From contig NC_059478.1 in assembly GCF_018139145.2 (NCBI RefSeq), positions 3,906,001 through 3,970,000 of the forward strand: 64,000 bases of DNA, written 5' to 3'. Made by a program: the position numbers and the translations under genes. Shown one piece after another: positions 54,701 through 59,274 of the stretch (positions are counted from its first letter, which is position 1; every line of letters begins with the position of its first letter). The notes beneath the pieces are model-generated. The model ran no database searches. It was not told where the DNA came from and saw only the letters and a list, made by a program, of their open reading frames with translations. This stretch comes from Gymnogyps californianus. Taxonomy: Eukaryota > Chordata > Aves > Accipitriformes > Cathartidae.

Positions 54701-55303
54701 CAGCAGGCCGCGGGCTGACAGGCGAGAGCTGAGACACAACTCCTGCTACTCCCGTTCTCCCAGAGCACCTCACGGGGCTGCGAGCGCAGGTTTCGCTTCT
54801 CTGCCGGGGTCAAACTTCGCAGTCGCTCCGCAGCGGCGGGTTATCACGGCACCTACTCGAAACGGGCTGAGGAATTCCGGCAGGGAAGCCGGCGGGCTCC
54901 CTTTCCCTCCCCGCGGCTCCAAGGCACCGGCTTGACCTTGCTGTGGAGCCCTCGCCGCGCCAGGCCGCCCTCAGGTAAGCGGGCAGCCCGGGCCGCCCGC
55001 CTGCGGGTACGCGGCTCCGTCCCGCCTCAGCCCCCGCTCCTCGCCAGCGGTGCGGGACTCGGTAACGTGGCGGCTGGGTGTCCGTCCCCCCCCCCCCCCC
55101 CCGCCGGTCACATCCCCCTCACAGCCCCGAGCTCCTCGCTGCCGCTGTGAGGCCTCCTCACGCCTGAGGGGACCACGTCCTCCCGCTCCCCATCGCCTCC
55201 AGGGCCGCTGGCCGCGGCCTCGCCTCAGAGCAGGCGGCGACCCTCCCCGCCCCCCCCCCCCGGCCGGCTCTCACCGGAGATACTGCGCACACAGCAGGCT
55301 CAT
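625..55303 (-). CDS. SMG7: SMG7, nonsense-mediated mRNA decay factor (whole gene, 23 coding exons)
   Basis: SMG7 is a cytoplasmic NMD adaptor. With SMG5 it binds phosphorylated UPF1 and recruits CCR4-NOT deadenylase through its proline-rich C terminus. The exons joined on the minus strand give 1,192 codons including cassette exon 18 (1,142 without); mammalian isoforms are of similar size. Residues about 1-230 form the 14-3-3-like domain with TPR-like helices; Lys66 (motif WNHAFKNQ) and Arg163 (IARYRNQ) are both present. Residues about 230-470 are the alpha-helical hairpin region. Residues about 470 to the end are low complexity, rich in Pro, Gln and Ser, ending in GQGTMNPPH. All 22 junctions keep phase. 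Twenty-one introns are GT-AG and one is GC-AG. The start was chosen from the conserved N terminus MSLLCAQYLRQ. Identification rests on remembered family sequence, with a match along the full length. Confidence 0.98.
739..1255 (-). other. SMG7 intron 22
   Basis: A phase-0 GT-AG intron with donor AAG|GTATGT. Retention would add about 45 residues after the exon 22 sequence ESLK before a stop at about 1118. At 783-810 there is a short stretch vaguely like the MIR 3' core, too short to call. Nothing else seen. Confidence 0.8.
1256..1407 (-). CDS. SMG7: SMG7 exon 22
   Basis: Residues 1105-1155, beginning AMGGFGLDYLPATSSSS and ending MEDSSAVLMESLK. The acceptor is TTTTAG|CGATGGG, preceded by only 88 nt of intron. 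The serine run and WHQ motif match mammalian SMG7. Phase: two bases complete the alanine codon begun in exon 21. Confidence 0.96.
1408..1495 (-). other. SMG7 intron 21, an 88-nt GC-AG intron
   Basis: The donor reads AAGCCAG|GCAAGTG and the acceptor TTTTAG. Using GC keeps the frame from DKP-A into MGGFG. The nearest GT, four bases downstream, gives a frameshift. The remainder of the donor is a perfect consensus, as is usual for GC donors. Confidence 0.88.
1496..1666 (-). CDS. SMG7: SMG7 exon 21
   Basis: Residues 1048-1105, starting DHSTPASQSPHSSNP and passing through HNHNSVPFSNFGPIGTPD to ADRWKTDKP. The acceptor is ATCACTAG|ATCATTC. It is low-complexity Ser/Pro-rich sequence typical of the disordered SMG7 C terminus. 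It ends in the GC donor described for intron 21. Confidence 0.95.
1667..3012 (-). other. SMG7 intron 20
   Basis: A 1.35-kb intron with donor TCAG|GTAATC. It holds an A-run near 1986-2004 but no exon-like sequence. No coding or RNA feature seen. Confidence 0.8.
3013..3172 (-). CDS. SMG7: SMG7 exon 20
   Basis: Residues 995-1048: ERYPNNSMFNEVYGKN, a Ser/Thr-rich linker, then QETSLYSLFEGTPWSPSLP, a strongly conserved SMG7 segment. The acceptor is TTTTTTTGCAG|GAAAGA and the donor G|GTAATC. Confidence 0.96.
3173..3785 (-). other. SMG7 intron 19
   Basis: A 613-nt phase-0 intron. Short frames here show no conserved sequence, and nothing else is seen. Confidence 0.8.
3786..3866 (-). CDS. SMG7: SMG7 exon 19
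   Basis: Residues 968-994, beginning KSLLEKPSELMSQSSSFLSL and ending GFSLNQ, 27 codons in phase 0. The acceptor is TTTCTGAAG|AAG and the donor CAG|GTAAGTG. It can join exon 18 (SLF-KSLLEK) or skip it and join exon 17 (FE-KSLLEK); both orders keep frame and both are known arrangements in mammalian SMG7. Confidence 0.95.
3867..6023 (-). other. SMG7 intron 18
   Basis: A 2.16-kb phase-0 intron with donor TTT|GTATGT. It contains a 13-base G run at 5469-5481. No conserved reading frame or RNA gene seen. Confidence 0.8.
6024..6173 (-). CDS. SMG7: SMG7 exon 18, in-frame 50-codon cassette exon
   Basis: It encodes residues 918-967, beginning DPKSSPLLPPDLLKSLAALE, then a run of Glu and IFSNPPDLYPALLGPLASLP. 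It is 150 nt in phase 0 at both ends, so it can be included or skipped. The acceptor is TCACTAG|GAC and the donor TTT|GTATGT. The peptide appears identical to the alternatively included segment of mammalian SMG7 as I remember it. It is flanked by larger introns (1.5 and 2.2 kb). Its use in this species cannot be read from DNA alone. Confidence 0.92.
6174..7715 (-). other. SMG7 intron 17
   Basis: A 1.54-kb phase-0 intron with donor GAG|GTAAAG. A 194-codon plus-strand open frame at 7246-7830 runs across its edge into exon 17, but has no family features and is treated as chance. Nothing else seen. Confidence 0.8.
7716..8081 (-). CDS. SMG7: SMG7 exon 17
   Basis: Residues 796-917, 122 codons in phase 0: FPQTDSSKQLWNPPQVQG, KIMPVKQSYYLQ, PPVMQQQPLEKKMKPFPM, VKVPEYYWDSSYGMADNR and RRGKRQGVFRPEQD. 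The acceptor CCTCAG|TTTCCACAG was chosen because F-P-Q-T-D aligns with mammalian Y-Q-Q-A-D at equal length. A second AG nine bases downstream could remove three residues. Against the human sequence as remembered, single residues are missing after ADNR and in GKR-QGVF. Confidence 0.95.
8082..8837 (-). other. SMG7 intron 16
   Basis: A 756-nt phase-0 intron with donor CAG|GTAAAC. No other feature seen. Confidence 0.8.
8838..9226 (-). CDS. SMG7: SMG7 exon 16
   Basis: Residues 666-795: GFPPPTYVVPPPVAFSM, GYTFPGGVSVPGTFLQPTAH, KQSHIPYSQQRPSGPGPM, a six-glutamine run, and KSPPHHSGFQQ. The acceptor is TTTCCCAG|GG. It is Pro/Gln-rich disordered sequence of the C-terminal half, which links UPF1 recognition to decay factors. 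Confidence 0.97.
9227..10487 (-). other. SMG7 intron 15
   Basis: A 1.26-kb phase-1 intron. It contains a plus-strand T-run followed by C-run near 9334-9351 and a C-rich patch at 9550-9590. No gene seen. Confidence 0.8.
10488..10632 (-). CDS. SMG7: SMG7 exon 15
   Basis: Residues 618-666: VKSQTEMRKTPVSEARKTP, VTQTPSQASSSQFIPIHHPG, AFPPLPSRP. The acceptor is GCATTAG|GTG and the donor G|GTAATT. Because it begins GTGAAA, any upstream inserted exon ending two bases into a codon immediately meets TGA. Confidence 0.96.
10956..11113. repeat. Imperfect tandem duplication in SMG7 intron 14
   Basis: Two diverged copies, about 84 and 74 nt (10956-11039 and 11040-11113). They share ACCTGCAG, CCTTAAAAA, CTAGGG and a CCTAA.TCAT end in the same order. 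On the minus strand each carries a T-rich AAG acceptor, nine bases (GCACTGCAG or GTGCTGCAG) and a donor (GTGAGC or GTAAGT). Confidence 0.7.
11289..11320 (-). other. Candidate cryptic (poison) exon in SMG7 intron 14
   Basis: On the gene strand this 32-nt stretch follows a long pyrimidine tract ending TTCCTCTCCAG and is followed by CAG|GTAAAC. Joined between exons 14 and 15 it would read EDPDRSRLRI and then an AGG TGA junction. That truncates SMG7 after about 628 residues and puts a stop far upstream of the last junction. Inclusion in mRNA is not shown. Confidence 0.35.
13290..13670 (+). mobile_element. Degraded CR1 LINE fragment
   Basis: The order of motifs follows the 3' region of bird CR1 elements: AGCTGGTTTGTCTAGCCTAG, GACCTCAATTACACAGGCCT, then a GGAAATAATTTCC-like stretch and CTCCATCACT. 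It is heavily mutated and lacks a clear terminal octamer. No open frame remains. Confidence 0.7.
14388..14823 (-). CDS. SMG7: SMG7 exon 14 (largest coding exon)
   Basis: Residues 472-617. It starts RLIQCENEVGKLLFLTEIPE at the end of the helical region. It continues with GSPGLKSVLS, DTGEKPMVTFKENIKPRE, a basic segment (NDGKKDNNKRKNETKKC) that looks like a nuclear localisation or RNA-contact patch, and ends GKQNVAVQ. The acceptor is TTTTCAG|G and the donor CAG|GTAAGC. Confidence 0.97.
14824..15069 (-). other. SMG7 intron 13
   Basis: A 246-nt phase-2 intron with donor AG|GTAATT and acceptor TTTTCAG. Nothing else seen. Confidence 0.8.
15070..15189 (-). CDS. SMG7: SMG7 exon 13
   Basis: Residues 432-472: RNLDFSKGHQAITGDKEGQQ, RRIRQQRLIFTGKWIADNQP. 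The strongly basic RRIRQQR segment and KWIADNQPR close the helical hairpin region. Human has LISIGKW where this bird has LIFTGKW. The acceptor is ATACTAG|G. Confidence 0.96.
15190..15859 (-). other. SMG7 intron 12
   Basis: A 670-nt phase-2 intron with an A/T homopolymer junction near 15400-15420. No feature seen. Confidence 0.8.
15860..15920 (-). CDS. SMG7: SMG7 exon 12
   Basis: Residues 412-432: ATPLPEEFELQGFLALRPSF plus the first two bases of Arg. The acceptor is TTCACCAG|CAACC and the donor TTCAG|GTGGGT. ELQGFLALRPSFR is a signature of EST1/SMG5-7 family helical domains. Confidence 0.96.
15921..16255 (-). other. SMG7 intron 11
   Basis: A 335-nt phase-1 intron with donor AATG|GTAAGG. No other feature seen. 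Confidence 0.8.
16256..16326 (-). CDS. SMG7: SMG7 exon 11
   Basis: Residues 388-412: (Y)IWPWLISLLNSFQPHEEDLS followed by NNN. The acceptor is ATTTGTAG|CATATGG. Mammals have SIS where this bird has NNN. The hydrophobic IWPWLISLLN helix is diagnostic of the family. Confidence 0.96.
16327..19256 (-). other. SMG7 intron 10
   Basis: A 2.93-kb phase-2 intron with donor TA|GTGAGT. It contains a 25-nt alternating purine-pyrimidine tract at 17798-17822. No exon-like or RNA gene sequence seen. Confidence 0.8.
17798..17822. repeat. Alternating purine-pyrimidine tract (Z-DNA-prone)
   Basis: A run of 25 bases alternates purine and pyrimidine without interruption: a CA half, a central GCATG, then a TG/CG half. 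It is nearly self-complementary. Confidence 0.75.
19257..19413 (-). CDS. SMG7: SMG7 exon 10
   Basis: Residues 336-388: (M)SFLGVLCKCPLQNDYQEDSG, AAYPLPAVKVSMDWLKLRPS, VFQEAVVDERRY. The acceptor is GTTTCTAG|TGTCC. The donor was set at CGGTA|GTGAGT because it alone continues into YIWPW. Human has DERQY where this bird has DERRY. Confidence 0.96.
19414..20528 (-). other. SMG7 intron 9
   Basis: A 1.1-kb phase-1 intron with donor TTCA|GTAAGT. It contains a 17-base C run at 19654-19670 on the plus strand. Nothing else seen. Confidence 0.8.
20529..20691 (-). CDS. SMG7: SMG7 exon 9
   Basis: Residues 282-336: RLLFQKAFNSQQLVHITVIN, LFQLHHLRDFSNETEQHSYS, QDEQLCWTQLLALF plus A of Met. The acceptor is TTTGTTGCAG|AGA. 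It is part of the helical hairpin domain. A solo LTR ends 168 bp upstream of this acceptor in the transcript direction. Confidence 0.97.
20692..23403 (-). other. SMG7 intron 8
   Basis: A 2.7-kb phase-0 intron with donor AAG|GTTAGT. It is interrupted by a solo LTR at 20860-21450. No other feature seen. Confidence 0.8.
20860..21450 (+). mobile_element. Solo LTR of a bird endogenous retrovirus (copy A)
   Basis: A 591-bp LTR starts TGTCCTGGTTTCGGCTGG and ends GGTTAAACCACAACA. It has a TATA box (TATATAA, 21124-21130) and an ATTAAA signal (21324-21329) in the plus direction, antisense to SMG7. It is flanked by the perfect 5-bp duplication GCTTC (20855-20859 and 21451-21455). Five-base duplications are typical of ERVL-type integrases; the class assignment is inference. 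There are no internal retroviral genes. Confidence 0.93.
23404..23539 (-). CDS. SMG7: SMG7 exon 8
   Basis: Residues 236-281: SRDEVKTRWSVSDFIKAFIK, FHGHVYLSKSLEKLSPLREK, LEEQFK. The acceptor is GAATGTAG|TCG and the donor AAG|GTTAGT. It links the 14-3-3-like domain to the helical hairpin domain. Confidence 0.97.
23540..23888 (-). other. SMG7 intron 7
   Basis: A 349-nt phase-2 intron. No other feature seen. Confidence 0.8.
23889..24039 (-). CDS. SMG7: SMG7 exon 7
   Basis: Residues 186-236: GQPYNQLAILASSKGDHLTT, IFYYCRSIAVKFPFPAASTN, LQKALSKALE. This is a TPR-like helix pair characteristic of EST1 proteins. The acceptor is TTCCTTAG|GTC and the donor AAAG|GTAAGA. Confidence 0.97.
24040..25098 (-). 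other. SMG7 intron 6
   Basis: A 1.06-kb phase-1 intron containing a 13-base G run at 24267-24279. No other feature seen. Confidence 0.8.
25099..25170 (-). CDS. SMG7: SMG7 exon 6
   Basis: Residues 162-186: (A)RYRNQTSQAESYYRHAAQLV, PSNG. Its first full codon is Arg163, one of the two basic residues that in human SMG7 bind phosphoserine of UPF1. The acceptor is TTTCTTAG|CTC and the donor AATG|GTGAGT. Confidence 0.97.
25171..26024 (-). other. SMG7 intron 5
   Basis: An 854-nt phase-1 intron with donor ATTG|GTGAGT. No other feature seen. Confidence 0.8.
26025..26196 (-). CDS. SMG7: SMG7 exon 5
   Basis: Residues 105-162: LLQELCTVFNVDLPCRVKSS, QLGIISNKQTHTSAIVKPQS, SSCSYICQHCLVHLGDI. The acceptor used is TTTTCTAG|TTATTACAG, giving LLQELC as in mammals. 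A second AG nine bases in would drop LLQ without a frameshift. Confidence 0.97.
26197..29533 (-). other. SMG7 intron 4
   Basis: A 3.3-kb phase-0 intron with donor CAG|GTGAGT. It contains a G/T-rich stretch near 26540-26610. No exon, RNA gene or recognisable transposon seen. Confidence 0.75.
29534..29666 (-). CDS. SMG7: SMG7 exon 4
   Basis: Residues 60-104: (L)WNHAFKNQITTLQGQAKNRA, NPNRSEVQANLSLFLEAASG, FYTQ. It contains Lys66, the partner of Arg163 in the phosphopeptide pocket. The acceptor is TTTTCAG|TTGG. Confidence 0.97.
29667..30653 (-). other. SMG7 intron 3
   Basis: A 987-nt phase-2 intron with donor ACCT|GTAAGT. No other feature seen. Confidence 0.8.
30654..30771 (-). CDS. SMG7: SMG7 exon 3
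   Basis: Residues 21-60: DSKLGPAEVWTSRQALQDLY, QKMLVTDLEYALDKKVEQDL. These are the first helices of the 14-3-3-like domain. The acceptor is GTTGCTCAG|ATTCG. Confidence 0.97.
30772..32067 (-). other. SMG7 intron 2
   Basis: A 1.3-kb phase-1 intron with donor ACAG|GTAATT. No other feature seen. Confidence 0.8.
32068..32099 (-). CDS. SMG7: SMG7 exon 2 (32 nt)
   Basis: Residues 10-21: (R)QAEVLKADMT plus the first base of Asp. The acceptor CTTACAG|GCAGGCAG was chosen because it alone completes Arg10 (CG|G) and keeps frame; the other AG four bases later shifts it. The donor is ACAG|GTAATT. It is an unusually short exon, between a 23-kb and a 1.3-kb intron. Confidence 0.95.
32384..32989 (+). mobile_element. 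Solo LTR of the same endogenous retrovirus family (copy B)
   Basis: It is about 606 bp and ends GGTTAAACCACGACA. The first base has changed, so the element begins CGTCCTGG instead of TGTCCTGG. Flanks ATCTG and ACCTG form a 5-bp target duplication with one mismatch. The TATA region is altered relative to copy A. It lies 284 bp upstream of exon 2 in the transcript direction, antisense to SMG7. There are no internal genes. Confidence 0.9.
43733..43990 (-). mobile_element. CR1 LINE 3'-end fragment, reverse orientation
   Basis: GGCTGGAAAGGACCTCAAAA followed by TAGCCCATTCCCTCACCCTG, then GTCCTCCAGAGGCAGACACC and CAGCCTATCCCAGCCACCCT, is the reverse complement pattern of the CR1 3' untranslated region. 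It is diverged and has no open frame. Confidence 0.75.
48858..48915. repeat. AT-rich imperfect palindromic repeat
   Basis: Repeated ATTCTATA/TATATA units with the inverted core TATATATAGCTACAGCTATA. It is low-complexity sequence within intron 1. Confidence 0.6.
50400..50872 (+). mobile_element. CR1 LINE 3'-end fragment
   Basis: It follows the bird CR1 3' end in order: AAAGATGTGGATCAATTGGA, GGGCTGGAGCACTTG, GAGAGGTTCAGACTGGATGT, CTCCATCCTTGGAATTTTTC, GAGCAACCTGGTCCGACCCC, GGACCTCCTGAGGTCACCTC, ending GGTCCTATGA. It is the best preserved CR1 copy in the window. The overlapping open frames are by-products. Confidence 0.92.
51708..52276 (+). mobile_element. Solo LTR of the same endogenous retrovirus family (copy C)
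   Basis: It is 569 bp, starting TGTCCTGGTTTCAGCTGG and ending GCTAAACCACGACA. Compared with copy A it lacks about 13 bases at the TATA box (after GTCATGC). No clear target duplication is seen (TGTAC against CATGC). It is antisense to SMG7 in intron 1, with no internal genes. Confidence 0.9.
53580..53660 (+). mobile_element. Possible ancient L3/CR1-like repeat end
   Basis: TTGTATTAGGCACCATACAA resembles the TTGTGCTAGGYRCTGTACAAAC ends of very old sauropsid repeats. It is one short block, so this is only a suggestion. Confidence 0.35.
55275..55303 (-). CDS. SMG7: SMG7 exon 1, coding part
   Basis: It encodes MSLLCAQYL and the first two bases of Arg10, then donor CTCCG|GTGAGA. The ATG at 55301-55303 has A at -3. 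It was chosen because MSL.AQYLRQAEVLKADM is the conserved SMG7 start (human MSLQSAQYLRQ). The frame stays open upstream, but only through GC-rich promoter sequence. Confidence 0.95.
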
Positions 55304-55338
55304 CCTCCGCTGCTCGCCGCCCCGTCCCGCCGCGGGTC

Positions 55339-55416
55339 TCACAGCCCGGGCCGGCCCGCCGCCCCCGCGCCGCCGCCGCTGCTGCTGCCGCTGCCGCCTC
55401 CGGCCGCCGCCGCCAT
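55339..55416 (-). other. Upstream ORF in the SMG7 leader (25 codons)
   Basis: ATGGCGGCG at 55414-55416 opens a Gly/Ala/Ser-rich 25-codon frame closed by TGA at 55339-55341, 35 bases before the SMG7 start and in a different frame. The context GAAGATGG has A at -3 and G at +4. It is functional only if transcription starts upstream of 55416. Confidence 0.5.
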
Positions 55417-55419
55417 CTT
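55409..55419 (-). promoter_or_regulatory. YY1 element
   Basis: The minus strand reads AAGATGGCGGC, the full YY1 consensus. In many TATA-less promoters this lies 10-30 bases downstream of the start site in the sense orientation, as here. Confidence 0.75.
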
Positions 55420-55750
55420 CCCGTACAGGGCCTGCCGCCGCGGGGGAGGGGCGGCAGGAAGGAAGGGGCGGGGGTGTCCCCGCTCTGCGCTCCGGCCGGG
55501 CAGAGACCGCCCGCGCCCCGCCGGCCCCGGCAGCGCCGGTCCCAGCAACCTCAGCGGCCCCGGCAGGCCCCGGCAGCCGCCGCCGCTCACTCGCCCGCCC
55601 TCCCGCCGCCCCGCTGAGGCGCCCTGACCCTCCCGCCGCGCCGGCCGCGCTTCCGGGCCCGGCCCCACCCCCGCCGGCACTTCCGGCGGCGCCACCGGCA
55701 AACCCTTCCCCCGCGCCTTCTCCCCCGCCGACCCGCGGCGGCGCCCGCCG

Positions 55751-55801
55751 ATTGGCTCGCCCGCTGCCATAGCAACCGAGGGGGCAGCGGGGCGTCGTCA
55801 C
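55751..55801. promoter_or_regulatory. CCAAT box, RFX-like palindrome and CRE-like site
   Basis: Within 51 bp: an NF-Y-type GAGCCAATCGG (minus strand, CCAAT at 55751-55755), the imperfect palindrome GCTGCCATAGCAAC close to the RFX X-box (55763-55776), and GTCGTCACGG, which contains a CRE half site (about 55794-55803). The motif matches are visual. Confidence 0.5.
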
Positions 55802-55830
55802 GGCAACCGCGGCGCCTTCCCGCCCGCCGA

Positions 55831-55858
55831 GGCCGGGGCCGGGGCCGGGGCCGGGCCT
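55831..55858 (+). repeat. GGGGCC hexanucleotide run, G-quadruplex-prone
   Basis: Three full GGGGCC units follow GGCC and run into GGGCCTGGGCC on the plus strand. At least four G-runs of three or more sit within about 30 bases, which fits the G-quadruplex rule. Confidence 0.8.
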
Positions 55859-57810
55859 GGGCCTGCAGCCGCGGCGTTAAACGGCCTCTCCCGCCCCGGG
55901 CCCCGCGCAACAGCACCTCGTTTTATCGGATTCCCCTCCACGGAGCTCGGGGAGGCGAGAGGGTCGGCCTGCCGAGAGGCGGTGGCCCGCGGCGCTGTGG
56001 GGGAGCCCCTGTGCCTCAGCGGGCGGGCGGTGGCAGCAGGCTCGCTCTCTCCTGACAGAAAAGGTTTTAGCGGGAGCAATGCTAGTAGGCCTGGACTTCC
56101 CACAGAAACCAGGCTGCCTGATCCCTGCCTGCCTGCCTGCCCACACTGAAGAATTCCCAGGGTTCGGCTGCTCAGGTGTCCGGCCCCGACGGTCACCCCA
56201 AAGTGTCCCAAACAGCCCTGATCTCAGATTCCCTCCATTACCCAAAGCCACTGGCAGCACCAGCCCCAGCACCTGGGAGGCAGCAAGCCCAGGCGTGGGG
56301 TGGGCCTCGCACCAGGGACGTGGCCCACAGCCCCAGAGTCGGCACTGCAGTCGGCAGGTCTCGGCATGGAGCCGGGACACGGGCACATTCGGCGGTAACC
56401 TTGCACCTCGGTACAGCAGTCTTATCACCTCTAAACATTTACACTTTTTACACTATTTACACCACGTGGTGCCGCCTCCTGTGCCGACTTGGTGACTCGT
56501 TTTATGCTCAAACTTGGTTTTTTGGGCAGGAAAAATCCCACTGAGTTCAGTGGCCATTCGACCACGTGGGCCAGCCTGAAGAAATGAGGCAGACGACAAT
56601 CTGGGATCCGATGAGCACCGAGGAGGCTGGCTAATGCAAATTGTGTTATTTGAGCGTGTAAGTGACCCCAAGGACAAAATGAAAGATCGTGTTTCGAAAA
56701 TAAATCCCTTGCATTTTTTCAGGTTGAAAAGAGAACGTGTTTAGGGAAATGATTTTCAGGGCCCCACATGTTTAAACAGAAGCCTCTCAAGGCTGCAGAA
56801 TCGGTTTCCTGGTTTCAGTGCAACCAGGGCTGGGCAGCGAGCCATGCCGCCAAACCTCCCGTGGAATCCTGCGCAGCGCCTCGGGCAGGCACCGCAGCAG
56901 GGCTCGGGGCTCAGCCTCCGTCCCTGCAGGCTCTCGGCTGCAGAGCAGGCTGCAAACTGGTTCAGCGCTGGGCAAACTGGGGCTGCTTCTGCCTGCCTGG
57001 AGCCTGTCCTGGGCTAAAACAGACAGGTTGAGTCTGCACAGCTGCCGCAAGAACTCTTATGAGATTGTATCTCTTGTATCAATGCACAAATGCAGCTCTT
57101 CTAAGCTGCATCTCTCAGGGCACGTTGTCCAGGACTCTCCCCAGACCCTTCACATCGGCGGGGTGATCGGGAGCCTCGTCCCCTGGTTCCTGAGCCGGCA
57201 CGCTTAGGGCACCCTGCACCTTGGAGGAGACCCCCAGGCAGCACGTACTACCACACAGATACCTCGAGCTTGCCTCTACTCTTCATATATTTTTCCATCC
57301 ATTCCTTCTCCTTGCAGAGGAGTTGAATAACCCAAGGTTTGAAAGCAGAAGCACCTTAAGCCGGTGCCACTTCCCCTTCCACCACCCCCTCACTTCCACC
57401 CCCTGTTTGCAGCCGGATCCGTCTCCAGTCCCGTGTTTGCAGTGGAGTGGTGCTGTGAGAACAGCTTACATCATTGGATTAAGCAGCAAAAGCCAAAACC
57501 TTACAGGAACGCAGGCTCCTTGTGAGCCTCCTCACCTCCCACAGAGCTGACTTGGGATTTTCCTGTCAGTTTTCTCCATCACTCTTCTCCCGGGGGCTGT
57601 TTCAGGGACTCCGCCTCCCTTCTTTAGCCTTGGCCAAACAAACTGTTGCTTTTCCACCTTTTTCTGCTTTTTTTGCTGGAGAGGATCCCCTGCCAGAGGC
57701 TTCCTCCCGGGCAGAAGGATATTGTACAGCCTGACTATAAGGTAGCCACCAAACTGCAAAGAGCACTGTGGCACGTCCTCTGCTTCATGCCCTCCTGGCA
57801 GCAATGTTAT

Positions 57811-57876
57811 TGCTTAAAATAAAATGCTTAAAATAAAATTAATGTTAACCTGCACTGTTACTGCTTAAAATAAAAA
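57811..57876. repeat. Three copies of a GCTTAAAATAAAA motif
   Basis: TGCTTAAAATAAAA occurs at 57811 and 57825 and again, spaced, at 57862. The first two are directly adjacent. No function is apparent. Confidence 0.65.
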
Positions 57877-59274
57877 GCAATTCTTTATTTTTCAGTCCAC
57901 TTTAGCACCGTGCTGGACCTTAGACAAAGCCACTGGAGCGCAGGCTGTTGTTCTCTGCAACTGCGGGTGCACTTCTGAGCTCGACAGGTTGGATCTGTGC
58001 AAATGGGAGTTTCCAGGGCTGCCTCGCCCTGACCTCTGCATTTGCATGTGGATGGAAGAAGGGAAATTCGAAGGCAGAAGCTTGATTTTGGGGCATTTTG
58101 GCCAGGGAGGGGGTGGCACGTTCTGGCTTTCTGCAGTATCTCTTCGGCCGACGAACACAGGTCTCATCCAGGAGGCCGCAAAGCCCCCCGCCTCGAGGCA
58201 TCGTGCTCGTGCTGCGTCAGGCAGAAGCAAGGAGCGGGTAACGTTGACTCAGCGGCTGTCTTGTTTGGTCTTGTCTGAGTCCAGTCCACCTCCAGAGCTG
58301 CCCCAAAAGACCCGAGAGGTTTGCATGGGGCAGAACTGACTTCCGAGTCTTGAGCAGTGGGGTACAGGCAGCCCCAAGTATTTTCAGGCGAATCTGATGA
58401 GGGTTGTTGCCAGTGTTATTTAACCAATAGTGCCAATATAAATTGCTGAGCAGAGCCGTTCCTCAAGGCAGCTATATGAGGGAAGCTCTGGCCCGTCAGG
58501 GCAACCTGCCTAGCCACAAAGCCTCGCTTTGCCTTTTCTCACTCCTCTTGAATATCTTCCAGCCACAGAAGCAAAGGATGTCGGACCCTGCACTGGTTTT
58601 TCTCTGTTTCTCAGGGCTTTTCCTCTGAATTGTGGAGTCTTTCACTTCCCTCTGAGTTTCTGGGCTGTCGGAACGGATCTGTCCATTAGGACAGCGTGTC
58701 CATGAATTTCTCTCCCCTGCCCACTCTTCTTGCCTCTTGGAGAGCTCTTCCACATCCCCCGCCTCCAGATTTGGCCTCAGTTTCTCCACACAGCATTTTT
58801 GAGGACTTGGCGTTGCTGCTGATTGCTCTGCTCTGTTTCTTATCAATTTCTACTCCAAACTTTTTGGTGCACAGAGAAAAGGGGCTAATTTCCTTTCATT
58901 TAAGGGGGAGCCACAAATCAATCTCCCCTTAGTTTTGTTGCAAGAGATTTGTGATAAAAGTCTTATCTTCAGAGAAGCAGATTTCTCATAGAGGTCAACA
59001 CATACTATCATTTTTGTTGTTAATGGGTCAATAACTGTGGCCTACCGTTTTATTAATTACACAGCATCGGGAAGTGTTTGATCCCCAGATGAGGATGGTA
59101 GACCAGAGACACTGTGAACGCAGTGAATAACCCTGGCCCTTGGCCAGCGACGCAGCCAAAATGCCCAGGAGCGAAGCTGCTCTGCTTTCCAGAGCGAAAG
59201 TCTCGTAATCCCAAATGCGAATCTGTTCTACATCCTTCGACAGCCTCCGTTACCATACAAGCTCAGCATTTCAC

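Larger units (their letters stand above)
32100..55274 (-). other. SMG7 intron 1 (23.2 kb)
   Basis: This phase-2 intron has donor CTCCG|GTGAGA and acceptor CTTACAG. It holds two solo LTRs (32384-32989, 51708-52276), CR1 remnants (43733-43990, 50400-50872), an AT-rich palindromic stretch near 48858-48915 and a possible ancient L3/CR1-like end near 53580-53660. Open frames here are short and without family features. I see no nested gene, though small intronic RNAs cannot be excluded by eye. Confidence 0.8.
55304..55440 (-). other. SMG7: SMG7 5' UTR (upstream limit estimated)
   Basis: GC-rich leader between the likely start site near the YY1 element and the ATG. It contains a short upstream reading frame (55339-55416). 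The upstream boundary is inferred, not seen. Confidence 0.5.
54880..56060. promoter_or_regulatory. SMG7: CpG island and SMG7 promoter region
   Basis: GC-rich, CpG-dense DNA surrounds coding exon 1. On the gene strand it contains a YY1 element (55409-55419), ETS-type CCGGAAGT/CCGGAAG at 55678-55686 and 55650-55656, a GC box near 55466-55474 and a CCAAT box at 55751-55755. There is no TATA box. This fits a broadly expressed gene. The transcription start is probably just upstream of the YY1 element, around 55,430-55,450, by analogy with other YY1 promoters. Confidence 0.85.

Noticed and set aside
55050..55772. 240-codon plus-strand open frame in the CpG island, and a 176-codon minus-strand frame opposite it
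   Set aside because: Both are made almost entirely of Pro, Ala, Arg and Gly from GC-rich DNA with few stop codons. Only the last ten codons of the minus frame are real coding sequence (SMG7 exon 1).
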